10,807 nucleotides of DNA, from positions 1 through 10,807 of the forward strand of contig JBDSRX010000075.1 of assembly GCA_039929105.1 (NCBI GenBank), in the 5' to 3' direction. Positions 7,090-10,807 of this stretch are shown piece by piece (the stretch's first letter is position 1; every line of letters starts with the position of its first letter). A model generated the notes under the pieces. That model did no database searches, was not told where the DNA came from, and worked only from the letters and a program-made list of their open reading frames with translations. The DNA comes from JBDSRX01 sp039929105 (GTDB lineage Bacteria > Patescibacteriota > Dojkabacteria > J137). The translations under genes and the position numbers were made by a program.

Positions 7090-7482
7090 ATGAGCAACAC
7101 TAAAAACGACGATTTATTGAGTAATCCAGACTTGGATAAGGTAGCAGAGTATTTCAAATTGAAGGGAGTTATTAAAACTTTAAGAGGAGATCTTAAAGAT
7201 ATTAAAGATTCTTTAGAAGCTCAGATTGAGTTAGAGAAGCTTTCTAAGAAAACAAAAGAACTTAGAGATAAGGTAAAAGGAGATGAAACTGTTTTTGAAT
7301 TATCAGAAAAGCTAGGGACTACAAGAGAGAGATTAGAATTAATTAAAGAATTAATTAGAATAGATCTAATTGAATCTGCACAAGAAGAAGTTAAAAGAGA
7401 TGGGAAAAAACTAAAACTTGTACATGTATTAAAAGAAGTTAAAGATGACGGAAAGGAAGATAAGAAAAAGAAACCTAATTAA
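7090..7482 (+). CDS. Charged helical protein of unknown function
   Basis: This is a 130-residue soluble protein with no family I recognise. It is almost entirely helical and very rich in Lys, Glu and Asp. Residues 15-63 look like a coiled coil (VAEYFKLKGVIKTLRGDL and onward), and residues 66-100 could be a helix-turn-helix-like pair around LSEKLGTTRERLELIKELI. The tail KEDKKKKPN is basic. No membrane segment, cysteine or tryptophan is seen. I chose the ATG at 7090; an in-frame GTG at 7081 would add three residues, and neither has a Shine-Dalgarno. The next gene follows after 60 bases with only a weak hairpin between them, so the two may be cotranscribed. A structural or nucleic-acid-associated role is possible but not shown. 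Confidence 0.75.
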   Translation: MSNTKNDDLLSNPDLDKVAEYFKLKGVIKTLRGDLKDIKDSLEAQIELEKLSKKTKELRDKVKGDETVFELSEKLGTTRERLELIKELIRIDLIESAQEEVKRDGKKLKLVHVLKEVKDDGKEDKKKKPN

Positions 7483-7542
7483 TTGAAATGTGCATCAAGA
7501 TACTCTAAAGTGTAGTTAGACTTTAAATTTTATTTACACATT

Positions 7543-8355
7543 ATGAATTCTTCATTAAACAATATTGAAACCTCTTTGACGCCTCCAGTGGACCAAGATA
7601 AGAAAAAGTTAATTGCAGCAATCATTTTAGCTATTGTTTCTTTATTATTTTTTGTAACAGTAGCATTTACTTATGGTAGATCTACTGAAAAAAGTCCAGC
7701 GCCAACATTTGACGATGTGGAAGTAACTCCAGTATCTTCACCAGGAATCGATGTTGGAGAACCTAATCCAAGTACACCTTCTGCTACTCCAGTTACTGGT
7801 TTAACTACATATACGTACGCTCCTGATCATGGATTCAATTTTCAATATAATTCATCTGAATGGGATATAACTCAAGAACCTTCTAGTTTGAATAGTTATA
7901 ACCCTGGTGCTTCTCAAGGAAATGGAAATGATTTGACATTAACTTCTATGAGTGAAGCTAACAACACTGTGTCTTTCTTTTTTACTAAAGCAGTTTCGAG
8001 CATCATAAGTGGAAATCCAATTATTGTTTGCAGTGATCAATACACAATTTTAATAGATCAAGGACCTATTGGATCTGATGGTGGGGATATGAACAAAGGA
8101 TTAATTAGAATGGTGGTTCCAGGAGGAAATAGTGTATATGCAAAATTTTATTACCAAGATACTTCTGAACCGTCTAAAATGTGTATCTTTACATCACATC
8201 CAATTTACTTTAAAGAAGTTGTTGCAGGTGGAGATACTGGACAAGTTCCAGATTCTAACGATATCTACTGGATTGTTTATGTATCCGCTTCTAAGGACAA
8301 TACACAACTTTCTGAAATAGATGAAATGGTAAAATCAATCTCATTCGCTCAATAA
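7543..8355 (+). CDS. Single-pass membrane protein with extracytoplasmic domain
   Basis: This is a 270-residue protein of unknown function. A polar N-terminal stretch (1-22) is followed by a single membrane helix at about 23-44, preceded by KKK, which suggests the C-terminal part is outside. A Pro/Ser/Thr-rich spacer (48-87) leads to a beta-rich domain from about 88 to 270. The domain opens with TYAPDHGFNFQYNSSEWDI, a pattern like the 'GFxFxYPxxW' start of PsbP-like and other surface domains in Patescibacteria (from memory). Two cysteines, Cys163 and Cys214, lie in the outside part and could form a disulfide. There is no lipobox and no cell-wall sorting signal. It ends 25 bases before the hairpin at 8379-8416. 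No Shine-Dalgarno is seen. Confidence 0.8.
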   Translation: MNSSLNNIETSLTPPVDQDKKKLIAAIILAIVSLLFFVTVAFTYGRSTEKSPAPTFDDVEVTPVSSPGIDVGEPNPSTPSATPVTGLTTYTYAPDHGFNFQYNSSEWDITQEPSSLNSYNPGASQGNGNDLTLTSMSEANNTVSFFFTKAVSSIISGNPIIVCSDQYTILIDQGPIGSDGGDMNKGLIRMVVPGGNSVYAKFYYQDTSEPSKMCIFTSHPIYFKEVVAGGDTGQVPDSNDIYWIVYVSASKDNTQLSEIDEMVKSISFAQ

Positions 8356-8371
8356 AACATTTGAGACATTG

Positions 8372-8380
8372 TGATATCAT
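8372..8380 (+). promoter_or_regulatory. Possible extended -10 promoter of prmC
   Basis: TG-a-TATCAT is an extended -10 element, but it has no matching -35 box. A start near 8387 would fall inside the left arm of the hairpin at 8379, so the resulting mRNA could not form the full hairpin. Confidence 0.25.
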
Positions 8381-8416
8381 CTCTCTAGTTATTAATTTAA
8401 TTAGAGAGATTTTTTT
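8379..8416 (+). terminator. Terminator-like hairpin abutting the prmC start codon
   Basis: A stem of about 13 pairs (8379-8391 with 8398-8410; core CTCTCTA against TAGAGAG with one G-T pair) closes a TTAATT loop. It is followed by a T-run to 8416, immediately before the ATG at 8417. It is placed to end the 7543 transcript. Its right arm holds GAGAG (8404-8408), the only Shine-Dalgarno-like sequence among the main genes here. Confidence 0.7.
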
Positions 8417-9199
8417 ATGCGAAGATTTTCTAGCCAAGATACAAATCATTTATTAAAACATGGTAAGGATCCATTTGAGCTTCTTAAAACAGTTACAAAT
8501 AATATTCCTGTTGAACATATAACAGGAATGGGAGAATTCTATGGAAGAGATTTTAAAGTAGATAAAAATGTTCTAATTCCAAGAGTTGAAACAGAAGAAA
8601 TAATTGATATTGCATTAGAAATTCTAGATGAAAGAGCAAATAAATATGGCAAAGTAACTTTTGCTGATGTTGGAACAGGATCTGGAGTAATTGGAATTAC
8701 TATGGCATTAGAATTAGAGAAGAGATTAATACCATACGATGGATATTTATCTGAAATTTCACACCCAGCATTAGATATTGCAGAATTTAATGCAAGAGAG
8801 TTTTTAACAGAAAGAGAACTTCATTGCTTTATAAACCAAAAAGATGAAAGCTCGTTACAAATTTTACATTCAGATTTATTAAAAGAATTTCCAAAAATGA
8901 AATTTGATTTAATACTTTCAAATCTTCCATACATTCCATCAAGCAGAATTTCTAGTTTAAATTCGAGCGTAAAGGACTTTGAGCCAAGAGAAGCATTAGA
9001 TGGAGGTTCTGATGGGTTAGAACTAATTAGAAAATTATTAGAGCAATCTACAAAGTTTTTGAATGTTAATGGAACTGTAGTTTTAGAAGTTGATGATACT
9101 CATACAAAAAAAGAAACTCTCGAATTTAGCAAATGGAACATTGAAGTTCTAAATGATCAATTCGAGAGAAACAGATTCTGGGTTTGTACCTTACTCTAA
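8417..9199 (+). CDS. prmC: PrmC, release-factor glutamine N5-methyltransferase
   Basis: This 260-residue class I SAM-dependent methyltransferase methylates the Gln of the GGQ motif in release factors RF1 and RF2, in the cytoplasm. Visible are EHITGMGEFYGRDF (33-46), VLIPRVETE (52-60), the SAM-binding motif I DVGTGSGVIGI (84-94), the catalytic-type motif SNLPYIP (168-174), and EPREALDGGSDGLELI (189-204), which is very characteristic of PrmC. Two oddities stand out. The usual NPPY reads NLPY, keeping Asn169 and Tyr172. The N-terminal helical domain is about 36 residues shorter than in E. coli PrmC. No prfA lies next to it. It follows a terminator-like hairpin with a GAGAG ribosome site in its right arm, and its last 9 bases overlap the ZIP gene on the other strand. 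The family call is firm; full activity toward both release factors is an inference. Confidence 0.9.
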   Translation: MRRFSSQDTNHLLKHGKDPFELLKTVTNNIPVEHITGMGEFYGRDFKVDKNVLIPRVETEEIIDIALEILDERANKYGKVTFADVGTGSGVIGITMALELEKRLIPYDGYLSEISHPALDIAEFNAREFLTERELHCFINQKDESSLQILHSDLLKEFPKMKFDLILSNLPYIPSSRISSLNSSVKDFEPREALDGGSDGLELIRKLLEQSTKFLNVNGTVVLEVDDTHTKKETLEFSKWNIEVLNDQFERNRFWVCTLL

Positions 9200-9943
9200 A
9201 AAGAGTAAAGCGTACATTAAGATAAATCCAATACAAAACATTCCGATTTCAATTACATATTTCTTTACTCCAGATTTTTCGTGAATCTCTGGAAGTAAGT
9301 CTGCAAGAGCTATATAGATGAACTGTCCTGCAGCTAACGGAATCAAAAGTCTTTGTGCATCTGCAATAACACTGTTTAAACTTAAAGCAAATATTGCTCC
9401 GGCTACAGCAGTTAAGGCAGTAATAAAGTTAACAATTAGTACTTTCTTTTTTGACCAGCCAGAATATAAAAGAATTCCAACATCTGCAAACTCTTGTGGG
9501 ATTTCATGAACTATAATAGCAATAGTACTTGCAACTCCAGCAACTGGACTTACTAAAAAACTTGCTGCAATTGCAATTCCATCTAAAAAATTATGTATCG
9601 CATCTCCAAAAGTATTTAAATTTGCTAAAACAGATTTCTTTACATGCTCGTGTTTATATTCTTCTTCAGTATCGTGACTACAGTGAAAATATGCTTCTAT
9701 AATTAACATTAATAATACTCCAGCAAAAACAAAAATCATTATTTCAACAGAGTATCCATTCTCTTGAATTGTCTCTCCTATTAAATGTAAAAATGCATCT
9801 CCTAATAAGGCACCTGCTGCAAATGCAATTAATGAAGTAATAAAATTACTCTTAGCATTTGTTTTTCTAAAAAATAATAAAATCCCAACAAAAGAAATTA
9901 AACTCACAACGAATGTTGCACCGATGGAATATAGCCAAGTCAT
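9191..9943 (-). CDS. ZIP-family divalent metal transporter (zinc likely)
   Basis: This 250-residue integral membrane protein of the ZIP family brings Zn2+ or related metals into the cytoplasm. About seven to eight membrane helices are visible. The metal-path motifs are present: HNFLDGIAIAASF in helix 4 (His117, Asn118, Asp121) and HEIPQEFAD in helix 5 (His146, Glu147, Glu151). A His-rich loop, HCSHDTEEEYKHEH (87-100), lies between helices 3 and 4, typical of the variable metal-sensing loop. The HEIPQE and HNFxDG forms are closest to the LIV-1/SLC39-like branch. I chose the ATG at 9943. An in-frame GTG at 10006 overlaps the upstream gene and would add a non-hydrophobic tail. The Fur-family gene ends 43 bases upstream on the same strand, so a common operon is likely and zinc is the best guess for the substrate. 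Confidence 0.9.
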   Translation of the reverse strand: MTWLYSIGATFVVSLISFVGILLFFRKTNAKSNFITSLIAFAAGALLGDAFLHLIGETIQENGYSVEIMIFVFAGVLLMLIIEAYFHCSHDTEEEYKHEHVKKSVLANLNTFGDAIHNFLDGIAIAASFLVSPVAGVASTIAIIVHEIPQEFADVGILLYSGWSKKKVLIVNFITALTAVAGAIFALSLNSVIADAQRLLIPLAAGQFIYIALADLLPEIHEKSGVKKYVIEIGMFCIGFILMYALLFLE

Positions 9944-9986
9944 AAAATTAAATAAGAAATATATATATTTATTTACAATGAGATCA

Positions 9987-10343
9987 TTAATCACGACAGT
10001 CCTCACATTTGCCTTTTAAATTAAGTTCAAAATCCTCTAGTTGAACTCCTTCAGGAATAATATTCTTTAAAATATTAGAATTAACTTCAATATGTTGAAT
10101 CTTTTCACAGTTATTACAAATAAAGTGCAGATGTTTATGCTCAAGTTCTAATAGCTCATAAGTAAGTGAACCCTTTGAAACATTTAGAGGGGTTAGAATT
10201 CCTTCATCAACAAGTTTATTTAAATTTCTAAAGATGGTAGCCCTATCAATGTCTGATAATTGTTCTACAATCTCATGAGCCTTTAATAATTTGCCTTCTG
10301 AGAATAAGTTTATTATTTGTTTCTGGTTTTTTGTTATCTTCAT
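9987..10343 (-). CDS. zur: Fur-family metal-dependent regulator, probably Zur
   Basis: This is a 118-residue DNA-binding repressor of the Fur family. Residues 1-60 are a winged helix with recognition helix RATIFRNLNKLVDEG (34-48). The C-terminal metal and dimer domain shows EHKHLHFICNNCEK (68-81; His69, 71 and 73 and Cys76, 79) and KCEDC (Cys113 and Cys116). The paired CxxC motifs make the structural zinc site. I chose the ATG at 10343, because the ATG at 10364 lies upstream of the predicted transcription start near 10359. The protein is short for the family (usually 130-150). The ZIP gene follows after 43 bases and a probable COG0523 GTPase lies upstream, which makes zinc (Zur) more likely than iron, though Fur or PerR cannot be excluded from sequence alone. 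The promoter carries a perfect inverted repeat, consistent with autoregulation. Confidence 0.87.
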   Translation of the reverse strand: MKITKNQKQIINLFSEGKLLKAHEIVEQLSDIDRATIFRNLNKLVDEGILTPLNVSKGSLTYELLELEHKHLHFICNNCEKIQHIEVNSNILKNIIPEGVQLEDFELNLKGKCEDCRD

Positions 10344-10357
10344 ACAAATGCGATTAA

Positions 10358-10379
10358 GTTGCATTATTATAAATGCAAC
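10358..10379 (-). promoter_or_regulatory. Fur/Zur-type operator over the regulator's promoter
   Basis: GTTGCATT-attata-AATGCAAC is a perfect 8-6-8 inverted repeat, 22 bases long. Its centre is exactly the minus-strand -10 box TATAAT. Fur-family proteins bind inverted repeats of this size over promoters, so this is the natural autoregulatory site. The half-site is unlike the E. coli Fur and Zur consensus as I recall them. Confidence 0.65.
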
Positions 10380-10395
10380 GAAGTCGCAAAGTCAA
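10366..10395 (-). promoter_or_regulatory. Promoter of the Fur-family gene
   Basis: On the minus strand TTGACT (10395-10390) and a perfect TATAAT (10371-10366) are separated by 18 bases. Predicted start near 10359, leaving about 16 bases of leader without a Shine-Dalgarno before the ATG at 10343. Confidence 0.72.
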
Positions 10396-10448
10396 GAAGA
10401 AATCAAAAAATAACTGGCAGAGGAGTCTATATGTTTAGGATATCGGGG

Positions 10449-10516
10449 TTTGGGGTAAAAGGAGTTGTCGAATCCCACGTAATGCTTTCGACGTCCTTTT
10501 ACCCCAAATCTTTTTT
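10449..10516 (+). terminator. Long hairpin with T-run, orphan plus-strand terminator
   Basis: TTTGGGGTAAAAGGA (10449-10463) pairs perfectly with TCCTTTTACCCCAAA (10494-10508). After a small internal loop, GTCGAA pairs with TTCGAC (10467-10472 with 10487-10492), leaving a 14-base loop. Six T follow at 10511-10516, so it reads as a terminator on the plus strand only. There is no convincing gene on that strand upstream of it, and on the minus strand it follows cobW. It may end a small RNA divergent from the Fur-family gene. Confidence 0.6.
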
Positions 10517-10517
10517 G

Positions 10518-10546
10518 CATACTTTTTTAGATATTAAAAAAGTATG
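10518..10546. repeat. AT-rich perfect hairpin at the 3' end of the CobW-like gene
   Basis: CATACTTTTTTA-gatat-TAAAAAAGTATG is a perfect 12-base-pair stem with a 5-base loop, five bases beyond the stop codon at 10552. It lacks a following T-run on either strand, but the T-run inside the stem may let it act as a weak bidirectional terminator. Confidence 0.45.
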
Positions 10547-10551
10547 AGAAG

Positions 10552-10807
10552 TTAAGTATTCAACTCATGTTTTACTTTATCTTTTAAAGATCCTAAGAAA
10601 CCTTTCTGCTTAAATTCACAGGCTTTTAAAGAATCTAATATTTCTTTTTTATTTAAACCCTTCCCTAATATTAAAAGAGCCGTCATCTTCTTTTCATCTG
10701 TCCAATCTAAATATATATAGTCTTTTCTAGAAAGAACATATTGAAGCAGATACTTTTTATCTTTTAAAGGTGCATTTGCAAAGTTAATAAATCCTTTTGA
10801 TCTAACA
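10552..10807 (-). CDS. C-terminal end of a probable CobW/COG0523 GTPase, 5' end outside the window
   Basis: The frame is open from the window edge and ends in TAA at 10552, giving the last 84 residues. The pattern RSKGFINFANAP, LLQYVLSRKDYIYLDW, LLILGKGLNKKEILDSLKAC resembles the CobW C-terminal domain: an RxKGF opening, an aromatic strand, and the ending in which 'I-G-K-G-L' is followed by a helix with a Cys. COG0523 proteins are G3E GTPases that deliver metal, often zinc, to client enzymes, and they are often under Zur control. The GTPase domain with its Cys-rich metal motif would lie outside the window, so the call rests on the tail alone. Position next to a Fur-family gene and a ZIP transporter supports it. 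A different protein with a similar tail is possible. Confidence 0.55.
   Translation of the reverse strand, partial: VRSKGFINFANAPLKDKKYLLQYVLSRKDYIYLDWTDEKKMTALLILGKGLNKKEILDSLKACEFKQKGFLGSLKDKVKHELNT

Noticed and set aside
7506..7535. TAAAGT...ACTTTA hairpin followed by a T-rich run after the gene at 7090
   Set aside because: Only six AT-rich pairs with an 8-base loop; too weak to call a terminator.
10464..10479. tcgaatccc resembling a tRNA T-loop
   Set aside because: No matching acceptor, D or anticodon stems around it; the bases belong to the long hairpin.
10317..10547. 76-codon plus-strand frame across the fur promoter and the hairpins
   Set aside because: Its 5' half overlaps the Fur-family gene and its operator on the other strand and its start is not ATG with a ribosome site; only the inner 38-codon frame merits mention.

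Overview
The window is AT-rich bacterial DNA with short intergenic gaps, small genes and standard stops (TAA, TAG and TGA all end genes). No tRNA, rRNA, CRISPR array or transposase gene is visible. The type IV secretion VirB4-type ATPase with a separately encoded N-terminal-like partner, the small HD, HPF and membrane proteins, and the near absence of Shine-Dalgarno sequences suggest a member of the Patescibacteria (CPR). A Dojkabacteria/WS6-like lineage is possible, but the sequence alone does not fix it. No TGA interrupts the long reading frames, so nothing points to the Gracilibacteria code in which TGA means glycine.

Layout. Bases 3-2240 (+) hold the C-terminal 745 residues of a large cysteine-free protein of unknown function. 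It converges on a two-gene minus-strand unit (4903-2266): a TraC/VirB4 N-terminal-like protein followed by a 646-residue VirB4-type ATPase. Bases 4928-5089 are a divergent control region with two palindromes, and a good sigma-70-type promoter drives an HD-domain hydrolase (5090-5632 +). Bases 5633-5912 are non-coding and carry a long imperfect palindromic repeat and a terminator. Two minus-strand genes follow, each with its own terminator: a small secreted or membrane protein (6293-5913) with a strong promoter and a roughly 143-base hairpin-rich leader, and an HPF/RaiA-like ribosome hibernation factor (6834-6523).

From 7090 to 9199 the plus strand carries a charged helical protein, a single-pass membrane protein with an outside domain, and prmC (release-factor glutamine methyltransferase). 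A terminator-like hairpin sits directly against the prmC start codon. The minus strand from 10807 to 9191 looks like a zinc-homeostasis block: the C-terminal end of a probable CobW/COG0523 GTPase, a Fur-family regulator (Zur most likely) and a ZIP metal transporter. The regulator's promoter has its -10 box exactly in the centre of a perfect 8-6-8 inverted repeat, which fits metal-dependent autoregulation that also covers the ZIP gene.

The most interesting unexplained structures are the orphan plus-strand terminator hairpin between fur and cobW (10449-10516), the hairpin that masks the prmC ribosome site, the hairpin-rich leader at 6294-6436, and the 111-base palindromic repeat at 5745-5855.
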